64,000 nt of DNA from Glaciecola sp. (GTDB taxonomy: Bacteria > Pseudomonadota > Gammaproteobacteria > Enterobacterales > Alteromonadaceae): the NCBI GenBank assembly GCA_018623155.1, contig JAAZVZ010000002.1:1-64000 (forward strand), in the 5' to 3' direction. Every line of letters starts with the position of its first letter. Positions within the stretch are counted from its first letter, which is position 1. The notes beneath the pieces are model-generated. The model was given only the letters and a program-made list of their open reading frames with translations. It was not told the DNA's origin and ran no database searches. This document shows, piece by piece, positions 53,642 to 63,875 of the stretch. A program made the translations under genes and the position numbers.

Positions 53642-55768
53642 TTATTCAGCTTCAGGAGCATCGTCTTTAGGCGCTTCTTGAACTGGCTTTTCGATCAGTT
53701 CTTTCATGCTTAAACGAACGCGGTTTTGACGGTCAATTTCCATTACTTTGACTTGGACTTCTTGTCCTTCGCTTAAGTAATCAGTAACCTTAGCAACACG
53801 CTCATGTGCAATTTGCGAAATATGAACCAAGCCATCTTTACCTGGTAATACTTCAACAAAAGCACCAAAATCAGCAATTCTTGCTACCTTACCAGTATAA
53901 ACTTTGCCTACTTCAATCTCTGCTGTAACGGCTTCGATACGAGCAATGGCAATATCAGCTTTGGCTTTTTCTGTTGCAAAAATCTTGATTGTACCGTCAT
54001 CTTCGATTTCGATGTTGGTATCTGACTCTTCTGTAATCGAACGGATAGTTGCACCACCTTTACCAATCACATCACGGATCTTGTCCGATTCAACCTTCAT
54101 TGTGTAGATACGTGGAGCAAATTCCGATAATTCTTCACGATGGCCTTGAATCGCCTGGTCCATCACGCCAAGAATGTGCAAACGCGCTTCTTTAGCTTGT
54201 TTTAATGCAATCTGCATAATCTCTTGAGTGATACCTTCAATCTTGATGTCCATTTGTAAAGCAGTAACACCTTCTGCAGTACCAGCAACTTTAAAGTCCA
54301 TATCACCAAGGTGATCTTCATCACCCAAAATGTCTGATAATACGACAAAGTTATCATCTGATTTAACTAAGCCCATCGCAATACCTGCAACAGAAGCTTT
54401 AATCGGTACACCCGCATCCATAAGCGCAAGTGAAGTACCACAAACAGACGCCATAGAAGATGAACCGTTTGATTCTGTGATTTCAGAGACAACGCGAACA
54501 ACATATGGAAATTCTTCCATTGAAGGCATAACAGCTTGAATACCACGTTTAGCCAAACGACCGTGACCAATTTCACGACGCTTAGGAGAACCAATCATTC
54601 CGGTTTCACCGACACAGTATGGAGGGAAATTATAGTGCAACATAAAACGAGAGTTGGTGACGCCACCTAACTCATCAATCATCTGTGCATCGCGTTCTGT
54701 ACCTAGAGTCGCTGCAACAATCGCTTGGGTTTCACCACGGGTAAATAACGCAGAACCGTGTGTTCGAGGTAATAAGCCTGTTGCAACATCTAATGCGCGA
54801 ATCATAGCTGGATCACGGCCATCAATGCGTGGCTCACCGGCAAGAATGCGTGAACGTACCACATCAGACTCAAGATCGTGTAGGAGGTTAGAAACCTCTT
54901 TTGCATCCTGTGACTCATCTTCTGCTAGGATTGCCTCTAGCGCTTTAGCTGTTACGGTTTCTACAGCGGCTTTACGCTCCAGCTTATCAGAGATTTGATA
55001 CGCAGCAGTCATGCCTTCTTTGGCAAGTTCCGCAACTTTATTTTTAAGTTCTGTGTTCTCAGCTTCTGGTTGCCAATCCCACTTTGGTGTAGCGACTTTG
55101 GCTGCGAACTCATTCACGGCATTAATTACTGTCTGTGATTGCTCATGGCCATATACAACCGCACCAAGCATGGTTTCTTCAGACAAAACATCGGCTTCAG
55201 ATTCAACCATTAACACTGCAGATTGTGTACCTGCTACAACTAAATCAAGTTGGCTAGCTTCCATTTCTGATGTGCGCGTATTTAAAATGTATTCACCGTT
55301 TTGATAACCCACGCGCGCGGCGCCTATTGGACCGTTAAATGGAATGCCTGATATGGCCAATGCTGCAGAAGTACCAATCATAGAAACGATGTCAGTTGGA
55401 ATTTCAGGGTTAGCAGAAACGACTGTAATAACCACTTGAACTTCGTTTTTGAATCCTTCTGGGAAAAGTGGACGAATTGGACGGTCAATCAGACGAGCGA
55501 TTAATGTTTCGCCTTCAGAAGGTCTGCCTTCGCGTTTGAAGAAGCCGCCAGGAATCTTACCTGCAGCATAAGCTTTCTCTTGATAATTTACTGTTAACGG
55601 AAAAAAATCCTGGTCTGCTTTGGCTTCTTTTTTGCCAACAACCGTTACTAAAACAGATGTATCGTCCATACTTGCCATTACAGCGGCAGTAGCTTGACGT
55701 GCAATTACGCCAGTTTCTAATGTGACAGTATGCTGACCATACTGAAAAGAAGTAGTAATAGGAGTCAC
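53642..55768 (-). CDS. pnp: Polynucleotide phosphorylase
   Basis: 708 residues (E. coli 711). Phosphorolytic 3'-5' exoribonuclease, part of the degradosome. Two RNase PH domains (about 1-230 and 310-545; the conserved [13 protein letters not shown] and [16 protein letters not shown] are visible), a KH domain (about 553-612) and an S1 domain (about 620-692, [17 protein letters not shown]). Starts with GTG at 55768 behind AAGGA. Unusually, rpsO does not precede it here. Confidence 0.97.
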   Translation of the reverse strand: MTPITTSFQYGQHTVTLETGVIARQATAAVMASMDDTSVLVTVVGKKEAKADQDFFPLTVNYQEKAYAAGKIPGGFFKREGRPSEGETLIARLIDRPIRPLFPEGFKNEVQVVITVVSANPEIPTDIVSMIGTSAALAISGIPFNGPIGAARVGYQNGEYILNTRTSEMEASQLDLVVAGTQSAVLMVESEADVLSEETMLGAVVYGHEQSQTVINAVNEFAAKVATPKWDWQPEAENTELKNKVAELAKEGMTAAYQISDKLERKAAVETVTAKALEAILAEDESQDAKEVSNLLHDLESDVVRSRILAGEPRIDGRDPAMIRALDVATGLLPRTHGSALFTRGETQAIVAATLGTERDAQMIDELGGVTNSRFMLHYNFPPYCVGETGMIGSPKRREIGHGRLAKRGIQAVMPSMEEFPYVVRVVSEITESNGSSSMASVCGTSLALMDAGVPIKASVAGIAMGLVKSDDNFVVLSDILGDEDHLGDMDFKVAGTAEGVTALQMDIKIEGITQEIMQIALKQAKEARLHILGVMDQAIQGHREELSEFAPRIYTMKVESDKIRDVIGKGGATIRSITEESDTNIEIEDDGTIKIFATEKAKADIAIARIEAVTAEIEVGKVYTGKVARIADFGAFVEVLPGKDGLVHISQIAHERVAKVTDYLSEGQEVQVKVMEIDRQNRVRLSMKELIEKPVQEAPKDDAPEAE

Positions 55769-56011
55769 TATTTATCCTTTTTATATATCTAATGTCTATC
55801 TAAATTTAAATTTTTTGCTTTTTAACGCGCGCACATTATATGAAACATTCCAACAATAAGCCATGTTTAGGCTCATAAAATACAAAAAATACCCATAGAC
55901 ATCAGAATCTAAACCTAATGCCGTAAGAATTAATTCCAAAGTGTTATGTCACAATAACAACTTTTTACTTATATTTAATATAGCAATATCAGATAAACGA
56001 AGATTAAGCAG
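55769..56011. other. Intergenic region upstream of pnp with no rpsO
   Basis: 243 bases, A/T-rich. In most gammaproteobacteria rpsO lies immediately upstream of pnp; no S15 reading frame is seen here in either strand. It should contain the promoter and autoregulatory leader of pnp and the promoter of the divergent small gene, but no clear boxes are recognised. Confidence 0.6.
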
Positions 56012-56395
56012 ATGATTTTATATCGCATCGATGACTTCAAAAGTACTCCCTCTTGGATTGAGTACATGAGTTTATATGCGATATGCAGTACGTTTATCGT
56101 TATCTCTGGTTATGCGGTCATCGGACAAATCTCAATTTCTGCAGGTTTCCTTGCATTGTTACTCTTCCTTATCGCATTGTATATTTTTGCCACGATTAAA
56201 CGTGTACGTCAGCAACGTGCTATTCAGTTTTTCTGTGCCTGTCTCAAGGACCTCGAACAAAAAGAGTTGCACATCTTGGCACAGCGCTACCGTAGTACTG
56301 ATCTTGAACTGATTATCATTCAGCAAAGATTGAATGATCTCAACACCAAATCCAGACCAACTGATTTAACTAAAGCCCACATTACAAGTGTCTAA
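56012..56395 (+). CDS. Hypothetical membrane protein
   Basis: 127 residues. Two transmembrane helices (about 19-38 and 42-62) followed by a basic stop-transfer KRVRQQR and a helical cytoplasmic tail rich in Leu, Gln and Glu (LKDLEQKELHILAQRY), plausibly a short coiled coil. A weak AGATTAAGCAG region precedes the ATG. Family not recognised. First of three plus-strand genes in the pnp-leuU interval. Confidence 0.6.
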   Translation: MILYRIDDFKSTPSWIEYMSLYAICSTFIVISGYAVIGQISISAGFLALLLFLIALYIFATIKRVRQQRAIQFFCACLKDLEQKELHILAQRYRSTDLELIIIQQRLNDLNTKSRPTDLTKAHITSV

Positions 56396-56507
56396 TTTTT
56401 TTACATATCTGATTAGAACACCAAACAATAACCAATAATTTCAATCACTTAAAAAACGGCTTACTAATTGCATTATGCTTTTTGTCTAAAGAAGTAACGA
56501 GGCAACT

Positions 56508-56810
56508 ATGAACCGGATTAAAGACGCACAAAAACGTGTAGCGCAATTTCACCAAACCTTTCAAGAGCAAATGAACCTTCCACAACTAGATGTCACCTCA
56601 ATAAGACAGCTCAAAACTGTATTAGATAAAATTTATCGATTTGAACATCGTTGTACTTTGAAAAAAATCAAATATTCCGAACCATTATGCATAGAGTTCC
56701 GAGGCGCTATTGCGGATCTAATGTTGTTGCTAGATAACTTTGATTTGCAAGAAGCCATTGCGAACCGTGACAATAATACACAAACCAAAAATATTGGGAG
56801 TGTGGCTTAA
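56508..56810 (+). CDS. Hypothetical small helical protein
   Basis: 100 residues, no signal peptide or membrane segment. Basic N-terminus (MNRIKDAQKRVAQFHQTF) then mostly helical sequence with heptad-like leucines (RQLKTVLDKIYRFEHR, IADLMLLLDNF). A GAGGCAACT ribosome site precedes the ATG, which supports translation. Family not recognised; length and composition fit a small regulatory or scaffold protein, but this is only a guess. Confidence 0.55.
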   Translation: MNRIKDAQKRVAQFHQTFQEQMNLPQLDVTSIRQLKTVLDKIYRFEHRCTLKKIKYSEPLCIEFRGAIADLMLLLDNFDLQEAIANRDNNTQTKNIGSVA

Positions 56811-56945
56811 AACAATAAATACCTTGTCGATTTTTTTTACAAACCCAGACAAAAATAATTAAATTCACATTAAATTTCAACAACTTAAATGTATGGCACT
56901 TCTTTTGCTAATCTATAAATACTTTCTTATTAAACCGGACTAGAC

Positions 56946-57533
56946 ATGTCACTTGCAATCATTACCTTGTTAGTTTTACTCACATTGTATGCGATCTATT
57001 TTTATGACAAACGTTACAATAATAGTGAAAAGCAGATCATAATAAAAAAGCATCTTACAAAAGAGAGCCAAAGGAAAGTCAAGAAAACTTCCACATCTGT
57101 ATCACCACAAATAGAATTGATGTTAAGCCAAATTAAAGAAAATGGTGCGTTAATTTTTGAAAAACATAAACTTCAAGATATCGTAAATGGAAAATATTGC
57201 TGGGAACTACGGACCAATAAGTTTAACAAAAAAGGTTATATAGGACTGATCGCGAAAGGGTCAAAAACCATAGCGGGTGTTGCCAAAATTATTGAATATC
57301 ATGGCCCTCTATCTAAAGAAGAATTAAAAAACAATAAGCATAAGCATGGTGTATTGGCTAAACAAATTAATCAAAATGACTTTAAGCATCATATTGCGTT
57401 AGAGCTAGATGAGGTCATTGCTTTTGCACAACCTGTTCCATATGAACATAAGTCTGGTGCTGTAATGTGGGTAAAAATTGGCTCACAAAATGATGTTATG
57501 CTTGCGTTAGCTAGAGCATTATCAAGTAAGTAG
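56946..57533 (+). CDS. Membrane-anchored protein with an ASCH-like domain
   Basis: 195 residues. One N-terminal transmembrane helix (about 3-21), a basic linker (KKHLTKESQRKVKKT), and a C-terminal domain (about 70-192) in which VNGKYCWELRTNKFNKKGYI, SKTIAGVAKI, GPLSKEEL and PYEHKSGAVMWVKI resemble the ASCH fold, a PUA-like RNA-binding or hydrolase domain. Membrane anchoring of such a domain is unusual. The assignment is by pattern only. Last of three small genes before the leuU terminator, whose hairpin also serves this gene. Confidence 0.55.
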   Translation: MSLAIITLLVLLTLYAIYFYDKRYNNSEKQIIIKKHLTKESQRKVKKTSTSVSPQIELMLSQIKENGALIFEKHKLQDIVNGKYCWELRTNKFNKKGYIGLIAKGSKTIAGVAKIIEYHGPLSKEELKNNKHKHGVLAKQINQNDFKHHIALELDEVIAFAQPVPYEHKSGAVMWVKIGSQNDVMLALARALSSK

Positions 57534-57540
57534 AATGACT

Positions 57541-57570
57541 CAAAAAAAAACGAGCTTTCGCTCGTATTTT
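57541..57570. terminator. Bidirectional terminator next to tRNA-Leu
   Basis: ACGAGC (57550-57555) pairs with GCTCGT (57560-57565); on the minus strand the loop is GAAA and ten T follow, a strong terminator for secG-leuU. On the plus strand ATTTTAAG follows, adequate for the ASCH-like gene. Confidence 0.85.
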
Positions 57571-57574
57571 AAGT

Positions 57575-57660
57575 TGGTGCGGAAAGCGGGACTTGAACCC
57601 GCACGAGCATAGCTCACCACCCCCTCAAGATGGCGTGTCTACCAATTCCACCACTTCCGC
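57575..57660 (-). tRNA. leuU: tRNA-Leu (anticodon GAG)
   Basis: 86 bases including encoded CCA. On the minus strand the acceptor GCGGAAG pairs with CTTTCCGC at the 3' side, the D arm has TGGTGGAATTGGTAGACA, the anticodon loop is CTTGAGG (GAG), a long variable arm GGTGAGCTATGCTC follows, and the T arm contains GGTTCAAGTCC. The long variable arm and anticodon fix leucine, matching E. coli leuU, which also follows secG. Confidence 0.95.
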
Positions 57661-57672
57661 AAAAATAGTCAT

Positions 57673-58086
57673 TTATTGTCCTGGTTTATCGCCTGAATCT
57701 TTTTTGTTTTCTTCAGTTGTAACCGGGACATCTGAAGCTGGTATGGACTGCTGCACTGGCATATCAGAAACCGGCACATCAGAATTACCAGACATAACAG
57801 GCGCTGTAGAAACAGGCACTTCAATGTTCTCGAACTCGTCAACAGCCTTTTCAGTACCTGCTGTCAAATTTCCAAGTAACAAACAAATAACAAAGAAAAA
57901 GGTCGCTAAAATCGCCGTTGTTCTGGTTAAGAAATTACCAGAACCAGACGAACCAAATACGGTATTTGAACCGCCGCCGCCGAAAGAAGCGCCCATATCG
58001 GCACCTTTACCTTGTTGAATAAGGACTAAACCAATCAAGCCAAGTGCGACGATCAAGTAAGCCACAATCAAAACTTCTTGTAACAT
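57673..58086 (-). CDS. secG: Preprotein translocase subunit SecG
   Basis: 137 residues (E. coli 110). Two transmembrane helices (about 4-22 and 54-72) flanking the conserved GLVLIQQGKGADMGASFGGGGSNTVFGSSGSGNFL-type segment, here about 20-52. The C-terminal extension (about 75-137) is acidic and Val/Pro/Ser-rich with repeated VPVS-like units, unlike E. coli. Stimulates SecYEG protein export. Between tpiA and tRNA-Leu. Confidence 0.94.
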   Translation of the reverse strand: MLQEVLIVAYLIVALGLIGLVLIQQGKGADMGASFGGGGSNTVFGSSGSGNFLTRTTAILATFFFVICLLLGNLTAGTEKAVDEFENIEVPVSTAPVMSGNSDVPVSDMPVQQSIPASDVPVTTEENKKDSGDKPGQ

Positions 58087-58094
58087 GTAAACCT

Positions 58095-58835
58095 CTATTT
58101 ATTTGCAGCTGTGCAAATGGTTATAAATTCTTCTAATTTTAAACTTGCTCCACCGACGAGACCACCGTCTATATCTGGTTGAGCAAACAGTTCTGGTGCA
58201 GTAGATGCATTCACACTGCCACCGTATAGTATTTTTACTGACTCAGCACACGCTTGGTCATGTTTAGCAAACCATGCTCTAATAAACTCGTGCACTTCTT
58301 GTGCCTGAGCTGGCGTTGCTGTTTCGCCTGTTCCAATTGCCCATATAGGCTCATATGCAACAATAGCATTAGTAAAACCGCTAATGCCAACAAGATCAAG
58401 CACTGCTTGTAATTGTGCATTAATAAAGGCAAATAAGTCGCCTGATTTTCTGGTTTCTAACGATTCACCTACGCATAGTATGGGAACCAAACCTGCGTTT
58501 TGTGCTCTGGCAAACTTCGCTGCAACCAGTTGGTTATCTTCAAAAAACAGTTCTCTGCGTTCAGAATGACCTACAATGACATACTTAGCACCGACACTAG
58601 CAAGTTGTTCACCAGAAATTTCACCAGTAAACGCACCGCAATCATTAACTGCCAAGTTTTGACCACCTAATACGGGTCCTGACTTAAATGACGGTATATA
58701 TACCGCTGGAGGACAAATCACTACGTCAACATTAGGAAGGTTTACATTATCCAGTCCTTTCTCAAATAATGAGACCAAAGATAATGAGCCATTGAGTTTC
58801 CAATTACCAGCGACTAGCTTGCGGCGTTGAGCCAT
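58095..58835 (-). CDS. tpiA: Triose-phosphate isomerase
   Basis: 246 residues. Interconverts glyceraldehyde-3-phosphate and dihydroxyacetone phosphate. Catalytic K13 in GNWKLNG, H90 in VGHSERR and E162 in AYEPIWAIGTG, with the phosphate-binding GGSVNA and GGLVGGASL blocks near the end. It lies between glmM and secG; in E. coli tpiA is elsewhere, but glmM-tpiA-secG order is known in Pseudomonas-like relatives. Confidence 0.97.
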   Translation of the reverse strand: MAQRRKLVAGNWKLNGSLSLVSLFEKGLDNVNLPNVDVVICPPAVYIPSFKSGPVLGGQNLAVNDCGAFTGEISGEQLASVGAKYVIVGHSERRELFFEDNQLVAAKFARAQNAGLVPILCVGESLETRKSGDLFAFINAQLQAVLDLVGISGFTNAIVAYEPIWAIGTGETATPAQAQEVHEFIRAWFAKHDQACAESVKILYGGSVNASTAPELFAQPDIDGGLVGGASLKLEEFITICTAANK

Positions 58836-58917
58836 CTTTGTCTTCCTTGCAAGAGTTCACAAGCGCGAGATGATACCCAAGCCAACCCATTTATACAAGA
58901 ACAAAATACATAAATAC

Positions 58918-60264
58918 TTATGCTTTGCTCACTTCTTCAACGACAGCGGCTATTTGCTGAGCATTTTGTTTCGCAACATTATCGTCTTCAGCTTCAACCA
59001 TCACTCGAATTAATGGTTCGGTACCGCTTTTGCGTAATAAGACACGACCTGATTCGCCCATACTAGCTTCTGCCATTGCGACGGCATCCTGTACCGATGA
59101 ATTGGATATAAAGTCTTGCGTATCATCTGAGTAACGGACATTTATGAGCGTTTGAGGAAATTTTTTCATCCCACTAGCCAACGCATACAAACTCATATTG
59201 TTTCGTAACATTGCAGTGATGACTTGTAAACCTGCGACAATACCATCGCCGGTAGACGTAGCCAACAAATTAAGAATATGACCGGAACCTTCTCCGCCTA
59301 TATGCCAACCATTTTCCTGTAATAATTCCATCACATAACGATCGCCAACCTTACTGCGCTTAAATGGGATGCCAAGTTGTTCAAGAGCCAATTCTAAGCC
59401 CAAATTCGACATCTGAGTACCCACTACGCCGCCTCTTAACCGACCAGACTTCAAGGCATCGCGAGCTATAATAAATAATATTTGATCACCATCTATAACA
59501 TTACCTTTGTGATCAACTAACATAATTCGGTCACCATCACCATCCAAAGCAAAACCTAAATCAGCTTCGTGTTCAAGTACAGCCTCAGCACAGGCTTTCA
59601 TGGACGTTGCGCCGACTTTATGGTTGATATTGGTACCATTGGGTGATGAGCCAATGGTCACGACTTCTGCGCCCAACTCGCTCAGGACGTTTGGGGCAAT
59701 GTGATAGGTTGCGCCGTGAGCACAATCCACGACGATCTTCATTCCCTTAAGCGATAACTCAGACGGAAACGAACCTTTGCAAAATTCTATATATCGACCT
59801 GCAGCATCGTCAATTCGCACAGCTTTTCCGAACTTATCTGCTGCCACACATTCCATTGGTCGATCCAGCATGGCTTCAATGGCTAACTCAACGTCATCAT
59901 CTAGCTTGAAACCATTTGCTGAGAAAAATTTGATGCCATTATCATAATAAGGGTTATGAGATGCACTGATCACAATACCGGCTTCTGAGCGAAACGTTTT
60001 GGTTAGATAAGCTATCGCTGGGGTTGGCATGGGGCCCAAAAGACCAACATTTAACCCCGCAGCAGACAAACCAGCTTCTAATGCCGATTCCAACATATAT
60101 CCAGAAAGACGAGTGTCTTTGCCAATTAATATTTTATTTGTGCCTTTCCCTGCAAGTACCTTACCCGCTGCCCAGCCTAACTTGGTAATGAATTCTGGGT
60201 TGATGGCTGACTCACCGACACGACCACGGATGCCGTCAGTACCAAAATATTTTCGTTGACTCAT
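58918..60264 (-). CDS. glmM: Phosphoglucosamine mutase
   Basis: 448 residues (E. coli 445). Converts glucosamine-6-phosphate to glucosamine-1-phosphate for peptidoglycan and LPS. Active phosphoserine S102 in ISASHNP (99-105), the Mg-binding DGDGDR and the C-terminal [12 protein letters not shown] phosphate-binding loop are all present. Follows folP by 23 bases as in the E. coli ftsH-folP-glmM order. Confidence 0.97.
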   Translation of the reverse strand: MSQRKYFGTDGIRGRVGESAINPEFITKLGWAAGKVLAGKGTNKILIGKDTRLSGYMLESALEAGLSAAGLNVGLLGPMPTPAIAYLTKTFRSEAGIVISASHNPYYDNGIKFFSANGFKLDDDVELAIEAMLDRPMECVAADKFGKAVRIDDAAGRYIEFCKGSFPSELSLKGMKIVVDCAHGATYHIAPNVLSELGAEVVTIGSSPNGTNINHKVGATSMKACAEAVLEHEADLGFALDGDGDRIMLVDHKGNVIDGDQILFIIARDALKSGRLRGGVVGTQMSNLGLELALEQLGIPFKRSKVGDRYVMELLQENGWHIGGEGSGHILNLLATSTGDGIVAGLQVITAMLRNNMSLYALASGMKKFPQTLINVRYSDDTQDFISNSSVQDAVAMAEASMGESGRVLLRKSGTEPLIRVMVEAEDDNVAKQNAQQIAAVVEEVSKA

Positions 60265-60287
60265 GAACGCTTACTACCTAAAGAAAA

Positions 60288-61112
60288 TTATTCGACTGAA
60301 TTAGTCTGATTGAAAATGGTGACCAAATCGCTTGTCTCGGCCACATCATGTACCCGAAGAATACTAGCACCTTTGACGCACGCTAACATAGCACATGCAA
60401 GGCTTCCTGCCAAACGTTCAGGTGTATCTCGATCCAATAACTTGCCAATCATTGATTTGCGTGACATACCGGCAAGAACAGGGACATTGAGATATTGGAA
60501 CTTATTAAGATGTTTGAGTAATTGGTAATTATGTTCTAGAGATTTACCAAAACCAAATCCTGGATCTACCATAATACGGTCTATTGAAATCCCCGCTTGC
60601 ACACACGCATCAATACGCTGTTGCAAAAAATCATACACGTCACCGACAACCGACTCGTAGGTTGGGTTATCTTGCATGGTTCGAGGTTCACCTTGCATAT
60701 GCATTAAACAAACAGGCACATTAAGTGACGCTGCCGTTTCAAGTGCCCCTGATTGTTGTAGAGCACATACATCATTGATCATGTCTGCCCCCGCATTAAC
60801 CGCAGCGGACATGACTTGTGCTTTATTCGTATCAATAGAAATCACTCCATCAAACTCTTTGCGCAGAGCTTGTATAACTGGCACGACACGAGTAATTTCG
60901 TCTTCTGCTGAGACAGGTTGAGCACCTGGTCGAGTGGACTCTCCACCAATATCAATCATATTGGCGCCGTCCGCAATCATTTGTCGAGCTTGTTTTAATG
61001 CGGCATCCACTGAGTCAAATTGACCACCATCAGAGAATGAGTCAGGTGTGACATTTAATATCCCCATAACAACTGGGGTTTGAAAGTTATGAGAAACTTT
61101 AGAAAAGTCCAT
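60288..61112 (-). CDS. folP: Dihydropteroate synthase
   Basis: 274 residues from the ATG at 61112, which has AGGGA seven bases upstream; an upstream TTG at 61133 is less likely. Joins p-aminobenzoate to hydroxymethylpterin diphosphate in folate synthesis. Signature blocks GILNVTPDSFSDGG (about 17-30), DIGGESTRPGA and DPGFGFGK are visible. It lies between ftsH and glmM after a partial terminator. Confidence 0.96.
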   Translation of the reverse strand: MDFSKVSHNFQTPVVMGILNVTPDSFSDGGQFDSVDAALKQARQMIADGANMIDIGGESTRPGAQPVSAEDEITRVVPVIQALRKEFDGVISIDTNKAQVMSAAVNAGADMINDVCALQQSGALETAASLNVPVCLMHMQGEPRTMQDNPTYESVVGDVYDFLQQRIDACVQAGISIDRIMVDPGFGFGKSLEHNYQLLKHLNKFQYLNVPVLAGMSRKSMIGKLLDRDTPERLAGSLACAMLACVKGASILRVHDVAETSDLVTIFNQTNSVE

Positions 61113-61134
61113 TGCGATATCCCTATTAAGCAAT

Positions 61135-61159
61135 AAACGCCGGCTTAGCCGGCGTTTTT
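61135..61159 (-). terminator. Hairpin between ftsH and folP
   Basis: A perfect ten-base inverted repeat (61135-61144 with 61148-61157, core CGCCGGC/GCCGGCG) with a three-base loop. On the minus strand the tail TTTATT is short, so it may attenuate rather than stop transcription into folP. Confidence 0.65.
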
Positions 61160-61174
61160 ATCATTGTTTATAAA

Positions 61175-63097
61175 CTAGTGCGGCAAATCACCGGGTTTAC
61201 CCACAGGTTCATCATTACCTTTATCATCTAAAGTAGTGGTGCCACCGTCATTGTTATCAGGCTTGTTATCACGACGCTCCCAGTCTGCTGGTGGTCGTAC
61301 ATCAACCCGAGCCATCAAATCATCGATTTGTAAGGCATCAATGGTTTCATACTTCATTAATGCATCCTTCATGGTATGCAAAATATCTTCATTATCTTTA
61401 AGAATCTGCTCGGCACGCGCATAATTACGATCCAAGATCTTCTTAATTTCAACGTCAATTGCTTTTGCCGTATCATCAGACATAGACGAAGATTTTGAAG
61501 CTGAACGGCCAAGAAACACCTCGCCTTCTTCCTCAGCAAATAGTTGCGGCCCCATAACTTCTGATAGCCCCCACTGTGTCACCATCTTGCGAGCAATATC
61601 CGTTGCACGTTCAATGTCGTTAGAGGCGCCAGTAGTCACTTTTTCGTCACCATAGATAATGGCTTCAGCTAGACGACCACCATATAATGAAGAAATCATA
61701 CTTTCTAAGTGTTGCTTTGAATGAGATACACGATCTTTCTCAGGTAAATACATTGTGACACCTAACGCACGACCACGAGGGATAATAGATACCTTATAAA
61801 CTGGGTCATGCTCAGGCACGATACGACCGACAATCGCATGTCCAGCCTCGTGATAAGCCGTCATTTCTTTTTCAGATTCAGACATCACCATGGTCTTGCG
61901 CTCTGCACCCATCATGATCTTATCTTTGGCTTTTTCAAACTGCTCCATGTGCACTAACCTGCTATTGGAACGCGCAGCGAACAAAGCCGCTTCATTGACT
62001 AAGTTAGCTAAGTCCGCACCAGAGAAACCAGGCGTACCTCGTGCAATGACTGCAGGCTCGACATCATCACCAATAGGGACTTTACGCATGTGGACTTTAA
62101 GAATATGTTCACGGCCGCGAATATCAGGTAATCCAACCACAACTTGACGGTCAAAGCGTCCCGGACGAAGCAATGCTGGGTCCAATACATCAGGGCGGTT
62201 TGTCGCCGCTATCACTATGATCCCTTCGTGACCTTCAAAACCATCCATCTCAACAAGCATTTGGTTGAGGGTTTGTTCACGCTCATCATGACCTCCACCA
62301 AGACCTGCACCACGTTGACGACCGACCGCATCGATTTCGTCGATGAAAATAATACACGGAGCTGACTTTTTGGCTTGTTCAAACATGTCACGGACACGAG
62401 ACGCCCCCACACCCACAAACATTTCGACAAAATCAGAGCCAGAAATGGTAAAAAACGGCACTTTTGCTTCACCAGCAATTGCTTTTGCAAGCAATGTTTT
62501 ACCTGTACCAGGAGGACCGACCATTAAAACGCCTTTCGGAATTTTGCCCCCTAGTTTTTGGAATTTCGAGGGATCGCGCAAAAAATCAACTAGTTCAGAC
62601 ACTTCCTCTTTGGCTTCATCACAACCTGCTACATCAGCAAAGGTCGTTTTGATTTGATCTTCCGATAACAATCTTGCTTTTGACTTACCGAAAGACATTG
62701 CACCACGGCCACCGCCACCTTGCATTTGACGCATGAAAAATATCCATACACCAATCAATAGCAGCATTGGGAACCAAGAGATAAAGATTGAAGTTAATAT
62801 TGATTGCTCTTGAGGTGGTTCGCCTAAAATACGCACATCTTGTTTAACCAAGTCAGAAACAAGTTGGTCATCAAAATATGGAATATAAGTTACAAACGTC
62901 TCGCCCGTTCGTTTAGTGCCACGAATTTCGTTTTTAGTGGAATCAATTCTGACCTCTCGGATCGCCCCTTGATTAGCTTCTTTCAAAAACGTTGTGTAAT
63001 CCGTCTGAGGACGAGCATTTTCGCCCGGAGAAAAGTTATCAAAAACAGCCATTAGCACTACTGCTATGACCAACCATAAAATTAGATTTTTCGCCAT
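61175..63097 (-). CDS. ftsH: ATP-dependent zinc metalloprotease FtsH
   Basis: 640 residues from the ATG at 63097 ([10 protein letters not shown], as in E. coli); a TTG at 63106 is rejected. Two transmembrane helices (about 4-20 and 100-121) flank a periplasmic loop; AAA+ domain with Walker A GPPGTGKT (194-201), [13 protein letters not shown] and SRH region, and the zinc protease motif HEAGH. Degrades SecY, LpxC, sigma-32 and others in E. coli. The C-terminal tail is Asp/Asn/Gly-rich. Upstream rlmE and downstream folP-glmM follow the standard order. Confidence 0.97.
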   Translation of the reverse strand: MAKNLILWLVIAVVLMAVFDNFSPGENARPQTDYTTFLKEANQGAIREVRIDSTKNEIRGTKRTGETFVTYIPYFDDQLVSDLVKQDVRILGEPPQEQSILTSIFISWFPMLLLIGVWIFFMRQMQGGGGRGAMSFGKSKARLLSEDQIKTTFADVAGCDEAKEEVSELVDFLRDPSKFQKLGGKIPKGVLMVGPPGTGKTLLAKAIAGEAKVPFFTISGSDFVEMFVGVGASRVRDMFEQAKKSAPCIIFIDEIDAVGRQRGAGLGGGHDEREQTLNQMLVEMDGFEGHEGIIVIAATNRPDVLDPALLRPGRFDRQVVVGLPDIRGREHILKVHMRKVPIGDDVEPAVIARGTPGFSGADLANLVNEAALFAARSNSRLVHMEQFEKAKDKIMMGAERKTMVMSESEKEMTAYHEAGHAIVGRIVPEHDPVYKVSIIPRGRALGVTMYLPEKDRVSHSKQHLESMISSLYGGRLAEAIIYGDEKVTTGASNDIERATDIARKMVTQWGLSEVMGPQLFAEEEGEVFLGRSASKSSSMSDDTAKAIDVEIKKILDRNYARAEQILKDNEDILHTMKDALMKYETIDALQIDDLMARVDVRPPADWERRDNKPDNNDGGTTTLDDKGNDEPVGKPGDLPH

Positions 63098-63163
63098 GTC
63101 ACTCAACGTGTTTAACCTCTTGTCAAAACTAGCCGATTGAAATTCAGCTACAGTATAAGACTA

Positions 63164-63793
63164 CTATACTTTATAGCCTGTTGCCACTAAGTAAACCTCT
63201 CGAGAGCGTGCTCTTGAAGAATCAGGCTTCCGTGTTTTTATAGTGGTAAATGTTTGTTTTAATTCTTTAAAATACTCATCAAAGCCTTCACCTTGAAAAA
63301 CTTTTATCGCAAACGCACCATTCTTACCTAATACCTGACGACACATATCAAGTGCCAGTTCACACAAATACATCGAACGAGCTTGGTCAACGCTTGCGTT
63401 CCCGCTCATGTTTGGTGCCATATCAGACAATATAATATCTACGCTACTATCGCCAATTCTGTTCAATAAGGTTTCCAAAACTTTTTCTTCGCGAAAGTCA
63501 CCTTGTAAAAAATCGACACCAGCTATTGGATCCATAGGGAGTATATCGCACGCAATAACCTGTCCTTGAGTCCCAACTAGTTCAGTTGCCAACTGCGACC
63601 AACCACCAGGTGCTGCGCCCAAATCAACTACCGTCATCCCAGGTTTAATTAACTGATCCTTCGCTTGGATTTCTTCGAGTTTAAAAACCGCTCGAGAACG
63701 CAAACCTTGCTTTTGCGCTTTTTGCACATAATGGTCGTTAAAATGTTCTGTCAGCCAGCGTTTAGAGCTCGCAGAATGCTTTTTCTTCGTCAT
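63164..63793 (-). CDS. rlmE: 23S rRNA 2'-O-ribose U2552 methyltransferase
   Basis: 209 residues (E. coli 209). SAM-dependent FtsJ-type methyltransferase: [13 protein letters not shown] (about 54-66) for SAM, then [13 protein letters not shown] and [11 protein letters not shown] with the catalytic K-D-K set. Upstream of ftsH and divergent from yhbY, as in E. coli. Confidence 0.97.
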   Translation of the reverse strand: MTKKKHSASSKRWLTEHFNDHYVQKAQKQGLRSRAVFKLEEIQAKDQLIKPGMTVVDLGAAPGGWSQLATELVGTQGQVIACDILPMDPIAGVDFLQGDFREEKVLETLLNRIGDSSVDIILSDMAPNMSGNASVDQARSMYLCELALDMCRQVLGKNGAFAIKVFQGEGFDEYFKELKQTFTTIKTRKPDSSRARSREVYLVATGYKV

Positions 63794-63875
63794 TGCCTAA
63801 AATATTGGTACATCATTATAGATAGAGGTAGAATACACGTTTTCAAGTACTTTATGCAAAATAACTCGTATTAAT

